In this document: positions 35,271 to 43,494 of the stretch, piece by piece | Position numbering within the stretch: position 1 is the first letter of the stretch | Layout of the letters: the number at the start of each line of letters is the position of its first letter | NCBI GenBank assembly: GCA_017557885.1 | Contig: JAFYXV010000003.1 | Coordinates: forward strand, 1-64,000 | DNA length: 64,000 nucleotides | Source: a bacterium | Lineage (GTDB): Bacteria; Auribacterota; UBA3054 | Reading direction: 5' to 3' | Notes under the pieces: model-generated | What the model was told of the DNA's origin: nothing | What the model saw: only the letters and a program-made list of their open reading frames with translations | Database searches by the model: none | Program-made: the position numbers and the translations under genes

Positions 35271-37487
35271 TTAATCCTGGTCGTCGTGATCATCGCGTTT
35301 GCGCGAGAAGCGTTTTTCCTTGTCGCCGCGTCCGCCGCCGTTGCCGCGCTCGCGGTTGCCGCGGCGTTCGCTGTCCTTTTGGCTGCGGGACTTGACTTTG
35401 CTGGGGTCGAAGGGCTCGTCCAGGTGCTTCATGGAGAGGTTGACTCGTCCCTTGTCGTCGATCTCGATGACGCGGACGTCGACCATGTCGCCTTCCTTCA
35501 GGACGTCTTCGATCTTCTCGACGCGCTCGTCCCTGATCTCGCTGATGTGCACCATGCCCTCCACGTCGGGCAGGATCTTGACGAAGGCGCCGAAGGTCAT
35601 CAGCCTGGTGACGGGGCCGCGGTAGATCTTGCCGACTTCGGCGGTGGCCATCATGCTTTCGATGACGTCTTTGCCGGCCTGGGCTATCTCCAGGGAATCG
35701 CCGGCGATCTGAACGGTGCCGTCGTCCTCGATGGAGATGGTGGTGCCGGTCTGCTCCTGGATGGCGCGGACGTTCTTGCCGCCGGGGCCGATGAGGGCGC
35801 CGATCTTGTCGACCGGGATCTTGATGGTCAGGATCTTGGGAGCCAGGGGGGAGAGTTCCGGACGGGGAGCCGGCAGCTCCTGGGCCATGATGTCCAGGAT
35901 GCGGAGCCTGGCGCTGCGGGCTCTCTCGAAGATGGCGGGCAGAAGATCCACGGGCAGGCCTTCCACCTTCAGGTCGACCTGGACGCCGGTGACGCCGTTT
36001 TTGGAGCCGGCCACCTTGAAGTCCATGTGTCCGTAGTGGTCTTCGTCGCCCACGATGTCGGTTATGAGGGTGTATTCATCGTCATCCGCGACCAGACCGA
36101 CGGAAATGCCGGCCACAGGCGCCGCGATGGGAACGCCGGCGTCCATCAGGGAAAGGCAGCCGCCGCAGACCGAAGCCATGGAGGAGGAGCCGTTGGATTC
36201 CGTGATGTCGCTGGTGATGCGGATGGTGTATTCGAAATCTTCGGGAACGAGGAATTTCAGGCTGCGCTCCGCCAGGTTGCCGTGCCCGATCTCGCGGCGG
36301 CCGGGGCCTCTCAGGGGCCTGGCTTCGCCAACGGAGTAAGGCGGGAAGGTGTAATGCAGCATGAACTTCTTCTGGGTTTCGCCGGCCAGGCCTTCGACGC
36401 CCTGGGCGTCGTCGGCGGTGCCGAGAGTGGTGGTCACCAGGGCCTGGGTCTCGCCGCGGGTGAAGAGGGCGGAGCCGTGGCAGCGGGGCAAAAAGCCCGT
36501 TTCGCAGGTGATGGGCCTGATGTCGTCAAGGCCGCGGCCGTCCACCCTGTGCCCTTCCTTCCTGATGAGCTTTCTCAAGCAGACGCCGGTGAGGTCTTCG
36601 AAGGCCACGTTGAGGGCGATGGGATTCTCTTCGGCGCATTCTTCAAGCGCCAGGACTTCCTCCTGATAGCTTTGGCGAAGAGAGGCGAGCTTTTCGTTGC
36701 GTTCGGCCTTGCCGGGGATCCTGAGGGCCTCGGTGATGCGGTCGCGGTAGGTCTCGCAGACGGCCTGGGCTTTCTCGCCGGCCTTGATGTGGGTGTACTC
36801 GCGCTTCACCACGCCGATCTTGGCGGCCAGCTCGTCCTGCAGCTTGATGAGGGGCTGGAGCTCCTTGAAAGCATAGGCGATGGCTTCGGTGACTTCCGCT
36901 TCCGGAGCCTGCTTGGCTTCGCCTTCGATCATGACGACCTTGGTTGCGGAGCCGGCCACCACGAAGTCGAGGCTGGCTTTGGCGCGCTGTTCGTCGTTGG
37001 GGTTGATGATGAGCTGTCCGTCCACCTTGACGACCCGGACGGCCGCCAGCGTGCAGGCGAAGGGAATGTCGGAGACCGCGACGGCGGCGGAGGCGGCGGT
37101 CACGGCCATGACGTCGGGATCCTCGTCGCGCTTGGCGCTAAGGACCTGGAGCATGATCTGAACTTCGTTGTAATAGTCCGCGGGAAAGAGGGGACGCATG
37201 GGCCTGTCGATGCAGCGCATGGTCAGGATCTCTTTGTCCGTGGGACGGTTTTCTCTTTTCATATAGCCGCCGGGGAATTTGCCAACGGCGGGGAAACGTT
37301 CGCGGTAATCCACGGTCAGGGGGAAGAAATCCGTGTCTTCCTTGACTTCGTAGGGCGAAACGGCAGTGGCTATGAGGACCAGGTCGCCGTGTTGCAGAAT
37401 GACCGCGCCGTGTGCCTGGCGGGCGATGCGGCCGGTCTCAATGGAAAGGGTCTGGCCTAAAAATTGTGTTTCGACTTTGGAAACCAT
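35271..37487 (-). CDS. pnp: Polyribonucleotide nucleotidyltransferase
   Basis: Phosphorolytic 3'-5' exoribonuclease of mRNA decay. The 738 residues comprise two RNase PH domains ([18 protein letters not shown] at the start; [27 protein letters not shown] in the second, catalytic one), a KH domain ([21 protein letters not shown]) and an S1 domain ([17 protein letters not shown]). The C-terminal tail is strongly charged, rich in R, K, G and D, and longer than in E. coli; it could bind RNA or partner proteins. It follows rpsO, as in many bacteria, with a strong hairpin in the 80-base gap. Confidence 0.97.
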   Translation of the reverse strand: MVSKVETQFLGQTLSIETGRIARQAHGAVILQHGDLVLIATAVSPYEVKEDTDFFPLTVDYRERFPAVGKFPGGYMKRENRPTDKEILTMRCIDRPMRPLFPADYYNEVQIMLQVLSAKRDEDPDVMAVTAASAAVAVSDIPFACTLAAVRVVKVDGQLIINPNDEQRAKASLDFVVAGSATKVVMIEGEAKQAPEAEVTEAIAYAFKELQPLIKLQDELAAKIGVVKREYTHIKAGEKAQAVCETYRDRITEALRIPGKAERNEKLASLRQSYQEEVLALEECAEENPIALNVAFEDLTGVCLRKLIRKEGHRVDGRGLDDIRPITCETGFLPRCHGSALFTRGETQALVTTTLGTADDAQGVEGLAGETQKKFMLHYTFPPYSVGEARPLRGPGRREIGHGNLAERSLKFLVPEDFEYTIRITSDITESNGSSSMASVCGGCLSLMDAGVPIAAPVAGISVGLVADDDEYTLITDIVGDEDHYGHMDFKVAGSKNGVTGVQVDLKVEGLPVDLLPAIFERARSARLRILDIMAQELPAPRPELSPLAPKILTIKIPVDKIGALIGPGGKNVRAIQEQTGTTISIEDDGTVQIAGDSLEIAQAGKDVIESMMATAEVGKIYRGPVTRLMTFGAFVKILPDVEGMVHISEIRDERVEKIEDVLKEGDMVDVRVIEIDDKGRVNLSMKHLDEPFDPSKVKSRSQKDSERRGNRERGNGGGRGDKEKRFSRKRDDHDDQD

Positions 37488-37520
37488 AGAGATAAAACTC
37501 CTAGAAATGAATAAAGTTGA

Positions 37521-37555
37521 AACGCGCGGAGGGCTTTCCGGCCCGTCCGCGCGTT
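37521..37555 (-). promoter_or_regulatory. Hairpin in the rpsO-pnp gap
   Basis: AACGCGCGGA (37521-37530) pairs with TCCGCGCGTT (37546-37555) and GGGC with GCCC inside: 14 base pairs with one bulged base and a 6-base loop. On the minus-strand transcript it begins 12 bases after the rpsO stop. No U-run follows, so it is more likely an RNA processing or stability element than a terminator. Confidence 0.75.
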
Positions 37556-37567
37556 GCCCGCAATTTT

Positions 37568-37837
37568 TTATTTGCGGATACCCAGTTGTTCAAGCAGCGC
37601 TTTGTAGCGATCTTCGTTGGTGGCGCGCAGATAATCGAGAAGTTTCCTGCGTTTGGCGACCAGCTTAAGAAGCCCGCGGCGGGAGTTGTTGTCCTTGGGG
37701 AACTGTTTAAGGTGTTCCTGGATGTGGGAAATGCGCTCGGTCATGAGAGCGATCTGAACGTCGGAAGAACCGGTGTCGCCTTCGTGCAAAGCGAATTTCT
37801 TGATAACTTCCTGCTTGCGTTCAACTGTAATAGGCAT
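37568..37837 (-). CDS. rpsO: 30S ribosomal protein S15
   Basis: Binds the 16S rRNA central domain early in 30S assembly. 89 residues from ATG 37837 (MPITVERKQEVIKKFALHEGDTGS), with the characteristic DTGSSDVQIALMTERI, HIQEH and HSRRGLL-like NNSRRGLLKLVAKRRKLLDYL. The longer frame upstream is noncoding leader. A strong AAGGAGGC ribosome binding site lies 4 bases before the ATG. It heads the rpsO-pnp-dut run and has a long structured leader. Confidence 0.98.
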   Translation of the reverse strand: MPITVERKQEVIKKFALHEGDTGSSDVQIALMTERISHIQEHLKQFPKDNNSRRGLLKLVAKRRKLLDYLRATNEDRYKALLEQLGIRK

Positions 37838-37840
37838 GTT

Positions 37841-37921
37841 GCCTCCTTTTTGGTTGGCGCCCTGCTCAGGCGCGATACACCCTACTCTAAGCAGACAACC
37901 AGATGCCAACCTGGGGTAGGG
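37841..37921 (-). promoter_or_regulatory. Structured rpsO leader, possible pseudoknot
   Basis: On the minus-strand RNA, CCCTAC (37921-37916) can pair with GTAGGG (37885-37880), and GGTTGGC (37911-37905) with GCCAACC (37858-37852). The two helices interleave, which is pseudoknot topology. A third hairpin, GCGCC/GGCGC (37873-37869 with 37861-37857), competes with the second helix. All of this sits directly upstream of the AGGAGGC site (37847-37841). Confidence 0.5.
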
Positions 37922-38027
37922 CAGATAAAAAAACAGTATAAAGAGCATATCAAAAACGCTTTTGGAAAGCAAACGGTCCGGAAGGCCGGGGCGCCCCAGG
38001 GAGGAGATCCGTATTACTTTCAACTCT

Positions 38028-38033
38028 ATTATA
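38028..38033 (-). promoter_or_regulatory. -10 element of the rpsO operon
   Basis: A perfect TATAAT on the minus strand. No good -35 is visible at 16-18 bases. Transcription from here would give an rpsO leader of about 185 bases. Confidence 0.45.
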
Positions 38034-38117
38034 CGATGTTTTTGGCACAGTTGGGTAAAAAGAAGCAAAGAAGAGGGAAGCGCCCCGGCCCCTCCCTCGG
38101 CGGACGGGGGGGACATA

Positions 38118-38146
38118 TTGAATATAAAAACCTCTTTTGATACAAT
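38118..38146 (+). promoter_or_regulatory. Promoter of tRNA-Arg
   Basis: TTGAAT (38118-38123), 17 bases, TACAAT (38141-38146), with TGA just before the -10. Transcription would start about 40 bases before the mature tRNA, and would include the left arm of the flanking inverted repeat. Confidence 0.55.
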
Positions 38147-38164
38147 GACTGAATAAAAATAAAT

Positions 38165-38290
38165 TTTGCCTAGAAAAGTTTTTGCCCGAACTGTCCTCGT
38201 AGCTCAGCAGGATAGAGCGACGGTTTCCTAAACCGTAGGTCGCCGGTTCGAATCTGGCCGAGGATACTCGGGCGGACTTTTCTAGGCAAA
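38165..38290 (+). repeat. Inverted repeat enclosing the tRNA gene
   Basis: TTTGCCTAGAAAAGT (38165-38179) is the perfect complement of 38276-38290 (15 base pairs). Two G-U pairs, a 2-base bulge and six further pairs GCCCGA/TCGGGC (38184-38189 with 38268-38273) continue the helix almost to the acceptor stem. The precursor RNA would be a long rod with the tRNA at its tip. Confidence 0.8.
38193..38266 (+). tRNA. tRNA-Arg (anticodon CCT)
   Basis: A full cloverleaf of 74 bases: acceptor GTCCTCG/CGAGGAT with a G-U first pair, D-arm starting TAGCTCAGC, anticodon stem ACGGT/ACCGT with loop TTCCTAA, T-arm GCCGG-TTCGAAT-CTGGC, discriminator A. CCA is not encoded. Anticodon CCT reads AGG, an arginine codon used heavily in most genes of this window. 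Confidence 0.95.
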
Positions 38291-38339
38291 TGAACTTTAA
38301 TCCCAACCACTGCATTCTAAGGACATCTAAAGGAGTCAT

Positions 38340-39020
38340 ATGGCAGGTTTTACAAAACAGGAACTGCGTCACGACGCGGTGCATGAAGAACTGGAGAAGA
38401 TCACGGTGACCGTGGTCAAGAAACGCAACACCATTCTGCTCGTCATCCTCATCCTTCTGGTGATCGGCTTCGCCATTTCCCAGTACATCGCCAGCGGCAA
38501 GAATAAAAAATCCAACGCGGAAAATCTCCTGGCCCAGGCCGGAACGAACAGCGTCGCCCTTGCGGAAGTGACTTCCAAGTATCCCGGGACTCACGGCGCC
38601 AAGGCCGCCCTTTTGAGGATGGCCGCGGAAGCCGCTGCTTCCACAAATTATGTGGCGGCCAGGGAACATTTTACTAAGGTGGCGGAATCTTATCCGGAGG
38701 ATGAGATCGCCGACGCCGCCTGGATCTCCGTGGCCCGCTGCTACGCCGGGGAAGGGGATTATGACGCCGCGGCCGCGGTCCTCAACGAGAAAGTTATGAA
38801 AGGCCCGCACGCCCAGAGCGCCAAATACGTTCTCTTCAAGATCTACGCCCTTCAGGGCAAGGATGAGGAAGCCCTGGCTTTGGCCAAGGAACTTCCTGAC
38901 CTGGAAGGCACTCCGCTGGTGGACGACATAACCGCTTCCATGCTGCGCAAAAGCGGCAAGCTTCTGAGCGAGGAAGCGGAAGCCGCCGCCCCCGGGGACG
39001 AAGCCGAAAAGGCTGAATAA
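38340..39020 (+). CDS. Membrane-anchored TPR protein, YfgM-like
   Basis: 226 residues. A short cytoplasmic N-terminus is followed by one membrane helix (TILLVILILLVIGFAISQYI, about 31-50) and a periplasmic helical repeat region with TPR-like units (YVAAREHFTKVAESYPEDEIADAAWISVARCYAGEGDYDAA is spread over about 100-140). This is the layout of YfgM/TPR_21 proteins, which work with envelope biogenesis and the Sec translocon in E. coli. The alanine- and glutamate-rich C-terminus is low complexity. An AAAGGAGT site precedes the ATG. Confidence 0.7.
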   Translation: MAGFTKQELRHDAVHEELEKITVTVVKKRNTILLVILILLVIGFAISQYIASGKNKKSNAENLLAQAGTNSVALAEVTSKYPGTHGAKAALLRMAAEAAASTNYVAAREHFTKVAESYPEDEIADAAWISVARCYAGEGDYDAAAAVLNEKVMKGPHAQSAKYVLFKIYALQGKDEEALALAKELPDLEGTPLVDDITASMLRKSGKLLSEEAEAAAPGDEAEKAE

Positions 39021-39079
39021 AGCTGACAACATTCGAAATCATTTATAGCGACAAATCATTTTTCCGCGAGGAGATGCCT

Positions 39080-41875
39080 ATGAAATCCCAATATTTGCGC
39101 AACCTTTGTTTCGCCCTTTTGTGCGCCGCTTTCGCATTTGAGGCGCCGGGAGCGGAAACTACGGCCGAGACCGCCCAGTCCCTTTTCAGCCTGGGCGTCA
39201 CGCAGTATGAGACCGGAGACTATCAGAACGCCCTAAAGACTTTCCGCCGCATGCAGGAAGATTTCCCCCGCTCCAGCAGGGCCGTGCGCGGCTGGGAGTA
39301 CATCGCTCTTTGCGAAAACAAGCTGGGAGACCCCTACGCGGCTTTCGAGGCTTACCAGGAGATCTGGGACAATCACAAAGAGTTCACCAAGATGCAGGTC
39401 ATCACCCGCAACCAGATGCGCATCGGCAACCACTACATGGAGTACAAGCGCTATCAGATCGCGGAGAAGATCTTCAAGAAGATCCTGGAGAACGCCCCCT
39501 ACAGCGAGGCCGCTCCCGCGGCCCAGTATTCCCTCGGCCTGGCCCAGTACAACCTGAAGAAATACGGGGAAGCCAGGGAGTCCTTCGAAGCGGTCTGCCA
39601 GAATTTCCCCACCTCCCAGCTGGTCGACGATTCCGCCTTCATGCTGGGCATCGTTGATTCCGCCGCGGCTGTGGCGGCCGACTATGACCAGACCTCCACG
39701 GACCGCGCCATCGCCTCCTTCCGCAATTACATCAGGGAGTTTCCCACCGCGGAGCACGTTGGCGACGCCCAGGCCCACATCAGGGCCCTGAGAGACCGCA
39801 AGGCCCAGTCTCTTTACGACCAGGCTTATTATTACGACTATTCCGGACACGCCAAGTCCGCCGTCATGCACTACGAGCTTCTCATCTCCGAATATCCCGA
39901 CACGGATTGCGCGGACAAGGCCAAGATGCGCCTGGCGGCCCTGAGAGGCGAGCCCGTGCAGGGCATGCCCAAGGACAAGGTAACTTACGTTGAGCCCGCC
40001 AATGATCCGGGCCCGGTCAGCAGTCAGGAGGAACAGGATAAAGCTTACAAGTCCTCCGGCAAGGACGATCCTTTCGGAACCGCCAAGGCCAGCCCCGCGC
40101 CCTTTGACGAAACGCGTCCCGTGACGACCTCCAGCTCCACTCCGGAAGTCACCAACAGCGGCTCCGCCTTTGACACCGCTCCTCAAAAGAGCACCGGAAG
40201 CCTTTTTGATGAAGAGCCTGAAAAAGTTGAGCAGCAGCGCGAGGAAAGGACCACGGCTCTCACCCAGCCTTCCTCCAGCATGGCCTCCACCGGCGACGAT
40301 TGGCGCCAGAACCAGTCCCGCCAGGTCATCTCCTCCTACATGCAGGATCCCGCCAAGAAGGAAGAGCTGACTTCTTTCATGAAGGAAGAGTATGAAAAGG
40401 AAGCGGAAGCCCAGGCTGCCTCCGCGGCCCTTCTGAAGCTTTACCAGCAGAACAACCCCGACGCGGTCCCGCCCCCCGTCAGCGAATCCTCCGCCAACGC
40501 CTACATCAAGGAGCAGGTGGAAAAACAGAACGCGTCCGCTCCTGAAACGGAGATCTCCTTCACAGCGAAGGAGACCAAGACTCAGAAGCAGGTCAGCAAG
40601 ATAGAGAACGTTTGGGCGCCTGTTCCCGGCACGGAAGTCAAGACGGTCAGCGCCGCTCCCGTCCAGACGAGCGTGAAGGCCGAGACCAGGACGGAAGTGA
40701 AGGAAACGCCTTCCTTCTCCCAGCCCCAGGTCTCCGCGCCCGCTCCCAGCGGACAGCCTGTTTCCAGAGTGCAGTCCTCCAGCTGGCAGACCCTTTCCCA
40801 GGCCACGGATTTCGGCGAGGAAAAGGTGGAGAGCGCTCCTCCCAAATACAGCACCATCAGCGACAGCGAGCTGGCCGAGATCCAGAGGAACCAGAACGCC
40901 CAGCCGATCCAGGTCAAGACCTCTGCCGTCGGCAGCGGCTCCACGCCGGTCTTCCATGATGTTTCCGGAACGAGCGCTACTGTGACTTACGCTCCCCAGA
41001 GCAGCGCGGTCCAGACCACTCCCTCCTTTGAGCCTGTGAAGACCGAGGTCAGGACCTCCGCGCCTTCTTTCCAGGTTGAAGCTTCCGCCGCGGCAACCCA
41101 GCCGCAGATCACGGTCCAGTCCACCAACCCCAGTTTCACGGTTGAAACGGCCCCCGCTTCCATAACCGTCTCCGAGAGCCCGAAGACCGAGACCGTCTCC
41201 GCCATGGAGATCAACACGGAAGCCAGCAAGGCCGCCGACGAACTGGTCAGCGACCTTGTGCCCATGATCGACAAAGAGCCGACCGTAAAAGTGACCGTCA
41301 CCACCAACACGGGTCTCAGGGTCACCAGGGAACTTTCCGCTCCTTCCTTCAAGGAAGAGCCCGCGAAAGAGCCGACTTCCGCTTTCGACACCAAGACCGA
41401 GCCGGTCGGCGCCAGCGTTTCTGTCAAAGCCGGCAAGAGCGAGGAGACCACCGGGGCCACTTCCCAGGACGTCACTTCAGTCCTGCCCAGCGGCCTTATG
41501 GATGACAACGACCCCAACAAGAACGCCATCGTGAAAGCTCCGGAAGGCACCGTCATCCGCACCATGCCCGATTCCGGCCGCGTTTCCACCGCCATCTCCC
41601 AGGCCCAGTACCAGAGAGTGGTCGAAGAGAAGAACGTTAAGGACGCCAATTCCGAAACGACGCTCATCAATTCCTACAAGCAGGCTTACAATCTGGTCCA
41701 GCGCGCCGAAGCATACGCCAAGCAGAACGACAATGTCAACGCCCGCTTCTACTACGGGCAGGCGCTGGATGCTTTCACCGCCCTGAAAGCCCAGGCTCCG
41801 GCCAACTGGAGGCACATGGACATCCTGGACACCCGCATCCAGAAATGCAGGGAAGAACTCCACCGCATCGACTAA
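39080..41875 (+). CDS. Secreted TPR protein, BamD/CpoB-like, with long Ser/Thr/Pro tail
   Basis: 931 residues from ATG 39080; the ATG at 39074 sits against the GAGGAG site and is less likely. A signal peptide (LCFALLCAAFAFEAPGA) has no lipobox, unlike true BamD. Residues 30-300 hold TPR units of the BamD/YbgF kind (LFSLGVTQYETGDYQNALKTF). Residues about 310-860 are a disordered S/T/P/A/V/E-rich region with repeated phrases such as APSFxxEP and SAPxxQ. The last 70 residues return to helix (YNLVQRAEAYAKQNDNVNARFYYGQALDAF). It lies upstream of lptE-like and lpt genes, so an outer-membrane assembly or Tol role is plausible. Confidence 0.68.
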   Translation: MKSQYLRNLCFALLCAAFAFEAPGAETTAETAQSLFSLGVTQYETGDYQNALKTFRRMQEDFPRSSRAVRGWEYIALCENKLGDPYAAFEAYQEIWDNHKEFTKMQVITRNQMRIGNHYMEYKRYQIAEKIFKKILENAPYSEAAPAAQYSLGLAQYNLKKYGEARESFEAVCQNFPTSQLVDDSAFMLGIVDSAAAVAADYDQTSTDRAIASFRNYIREFPTAEHVGDAQAHIRALRDRKAQSLYDQAYYYDYSGHAKSAVMHYELLISEYPDTDCADKAKMRLAALRGEPVQGMPKDKVTYVEPANDPGPVSSQEEQDKAYKSSGKDDPFGTAKASPAPFDETRPVTTSSSTPEVTNSGSAFDTAPQKSTGSLFDEEPEKVEQQREERTTALTQPSSSMASTGDDWRQNQSRQVISSYMQDPAKKEELTSFMKEEYEKEAEAQAASAALLKLYQQNNPDAVPPPVSESSANAYIKEQVEKQNASAPETEISFTAKETKTQKQVSKIENVWAPVPGTEVKTVSAAPVQTSVKAETRTEVKETPSFSQPQVSAPAPSGQPVSRVQSSSWQTLSQATDFGEEKVESAPPKYSTISDSELAEIQRNQNAQPIQVKTSAVGSGSTPVFHDVSGTSATVTYAPQSSAVQTTPSFEPVKTEVRTSAPSFQVEASAAATQPQITVQSTNPSFTVETAPASITVSESPKTETVSAMEINTEASKAADELVSDLVPMIDKEPTVKVTVTTNTGLRVTRELSAPSFKEEPAKEPTSAFDTKTEPVGASVSVKAGKSEETTGATSQDVTSVLPSGLMDDNDPNKNAIVKAPEGTVIRTMPDSGRVSTAISQAQYQRVVEEKNVKDANSETTLINSYKQAYNLVQRAEAYAKQNDNVNARFYYGQALDAFTALKAQAPANWRHMDILDTRIQKCREELHRID

Positions 41876-41893
41876 AAAGGAGCCCCTTTTCCT

Positions 41894-42475
41894 ATGAAGA
41901 ACTTTTTTCCATTCCTGGCTCTGGCGCTTGTCATGCTTGCTTTGACGGGCTGCGAGAGAGACCATTCCCCGGACGCGCCCATCACCATACTGGGCTACAC
42001 CGCCGGCTCCCCCCAAAGGGAAGACTCCATCAAGAAACTGCACATTCCCAGAGTCTCCTACGTGCCTGACAAGGTGAAGGAGCCTCATCTTCAGATGGAA
42101 GTCACCAACCTGATCATCAGCGAGTTCACCAAGGAACAGACCTATGAGGTCGTCCCCACCGCCGAAGAGGCCGACGGCGAACTCAGGGTCCAGCTGGTGG
42201 ACATGGATTTCCGCCCGACCCAGTTCATTGACAAAAAGGACGACTCCAAAGCCGCCGGCGTGGCCACGGCTTTCAGGACCATCATCTACGCCAACATCAC
42301 GATGTACGAGTATCGCGACGGCGAGCCGGTGGCCATCTGGAGCCGCAACAGAGTGCGCGGCAAACACGAGCTTCTGACCACCGACGACATCTCGGTGACC
42401 AGGCACCAGTCGATCCTTATAGCCTGCGCCGACCTTGCCCAGCATATTTGCGAGCAGGCGGTGGAGCGCTGGTAA
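41894..42475 (+). CDS. lptE: LptE-like lipoprotein
   Basis: 193 residues with lipobox ALTGC after the signal MKNFFPFLALALVML. The mature part (IPRVSYVPDKVKEPHLQMEVTNLIISEF, then EEADGELRVQLVDM) follows the pattern of LptE-family lipoproteins of Bacteroidota and PVC bacteria: a short beta-alpha-beta unit in which a paired set of gene-product termini bind LptD. It lies 18 bases after the BamD-like gene and directly before the Kdo/Lpt cluster, which supports a role as LptD plug. The gene name is from pattern and context, not a certain match. Confidence 0.65.
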   Translation: MKNFFPFLALALVMLALTGCERDHSPDAPITILGYTAGSPQREDSIKKLHIPRVSYVPDKVKEPHLQMEVTNLIISEFTKEQTYEVVPTAEEADGELRVQLVDMDFRPTQFIDKKDDSKAAGVATAFRTIIYANITMYEYRDGEPVAIWSRNRVRGKHELLTTDDISVTRHQSILIACADLAQHICEQAVERW

Positions 42476-42498
42476 AACCGTTTTTAATTTTAACAACA

Positions 42499-42504
42499 TA
42501 TAAT
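42499..42504 (+). promoter_or_regulatory. Possible -10 before rpmB
   Basis: TATAAT in an AT-rich 48-base gap upstream of rpmB. No clear -35. It could give the rpmB-kds-lpt genes their own transcript. An AAAGGAGA ribosome binding site follows. Confidence 0.4.
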
Positions 42505-42523
42505 AAAAAGAAAGGAGACAAAC

Positions 42524-42754
42524 ATGTCTAAAGAATGCGAGATCTGCGGCAAGAAGCCCTCGGTTGGCAAAAAGGTCATCCGCCACGGTATTCCGAAAAA
42601 GAAAGGCGGCATCGGCTTGCACACCACCGGCATTTCCGTGCGCCGCTTTATGCCGAATCTGCAGAGAGTCCGCGTCAGAACGGAAGACGGCACCATCCTG
42701 ACCGCCACCGTCTGCGCCCGCTGCATACGTTCCGGCAAAATCACCAAAGCCTGA
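42524..42754 (+). CDS. rpmB: 50S ribosomal protein L28
   Basis: 76 residues beginning MSKECEICGKKPSVGKKVIRHG, the typical L28 N-terminus with a CxxC (the zinc-type form), then RRFMPNLQRVR and a C-terminal CARCIRSGKI giving a second CxxC. Strong ribosome binding site AAAGGAGA. Its stop is 2 bases before kdsB, so L28 and Kdo synthesis are cotranscribed. Confidence 0.96.
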   Translation: MSKECEICGKKPSVGKKVIRHGIPKKKGGIGLHTTGISVRRFMPNLQRVRVRTEDGTILTATVCARCIRSGKITKA

Positions 42755-42756
42755 CA

Positions 42757-43494
42757 ATGGCTTCCGCCGTTGGAATAATTCCAGCGCGTTACGCATCCAC
42801 GCGCTTTCCCGGCAAACCGCTCAAACTGCTGAGAGGATTGCCGGTGATAGCGCATGTATGCAAGGCGGCTTCGAAAGTCGCCAATTTGGATAGTTTCCAT
42901 GTCGCCACTGACGACGAGCGCATCGCCGAGGCCGTCAGGGCGCATGGCTATTCCGCCATCATGACCAGAACTGACCACAAGTGCGGCACCGACCGCATTG
43001 TGGAAGCGCTGGGAAAACTTGATAAAAATTACGACATCGTCGTCAATATCCAGGGCGACGAGCCTTTGATTGACCCTCTGGCTGTGGAGAAGGCCGTGGC
43101 CGCCCTTAAGGAAAGCTCCGCCGACTGGTCCACCCTCTGCTATCCCATTTCTTCGGAAGAGGCCCGGGACCCCAACAAGGTCAAAGTGGTCATGGACAAT
43201 TTTGGGCGCGCGCTTTATTTTTCAAGAGCGCCGATCCCTTATGCCAGGGACGGGTTCCCGGCGGATTATTTCGGCCACATCGGCCTTTACTGCTACAAAA
43301 GGGAAGCCCTTCTGAAATTTGCTTCGCTTCCCCAGACTCCCTTGGAAAGTTCGGAAAAGCTTGAGCAGCTGAGAGCCCTTGAAAACGGCATGTCCATAAT
43401 ATGCGTCAAAGTCGCAGGCGCCGCTCCCGGGATAGACACCCCCGAGGACCTGGCCCGGACGGAAGAGATCCTAGCCGGGAGGGAAGGCTTATAA
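42757..43494 (+). CDS. kdsB: CMP-Kdo synthetase
   Basis: Activates Kdo with CTP for lipid A-Kdo assembly. 245 residues from ATG 42757 (MASAVGIIPARYASTRFPGKPL), which carries the nucleotidyltransferase signature; the longer frame into rpmB is spurious. Further motifs: TRTDHKCGTDRI, VNIQGDEPLI and HIGLYCYKR. There is no separate ribosome binding site, and with 2 bases after the rpmB stop translation is probably coupled. The stop overlaps the kdsA start (TAATG). Confidence 0.95.
   Translation: MASAVGIIPARYASTRFPGKPLKLLRGLPVIAHVCKAASKVANLDSFHVATDDERIAEAVRAHGYSAIMTRTDHKCGTDRIVEALGKLDKNYDIVVNIQGDEPLIDPLAVEKAVAALKESSADWSTLCYPISSEEARDPNKVKVVMDNFGRALYFSRAPIPYARDGFPADYFGHIGLYCYKREALLKFASLPQTPLESSEKLEQLRALENGMSIICVKVAGAAPGIDTPEDLARTEEILAGREGL

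Larger units (their letters stand above)
37838..38192. other. Intergenic region between rpsO and tRNA-Arg
   Basis: 355 bases without a convincing gene. It holds the rpsO leader, a minus-strand TATAAT (38028-38033), a plus-strand promoter for the tRNA (38118-38146), a GGGGCGCCCC palindrome (37988-37997), and an 11-base inverted repeat GGCCGGGGCGC (37984-37994) with GCGCCCCGGCC (38080-38090) around the minus-strand -10. Open frames here lack start signals and protein-like composition. Confidence 0.6.

Noticed and set aside
35106-37460. 784-codon open frame opposite pnp
   Set aside because: It is the antisense shadow of pnp, a certain gene; composition is rich in G, A, V and D as expected for an overlapping frame, and no start signal exists.
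37984-38090. GC-rich inverted repeat GGCCGGGGCGC/GCGCCCCGGCC as mobile-element ends
   Set aside because: Only 11 bases, 107 bases apart, with no transposase or target duplication; likely GC-rich chance or part of the rpsO promoter region.
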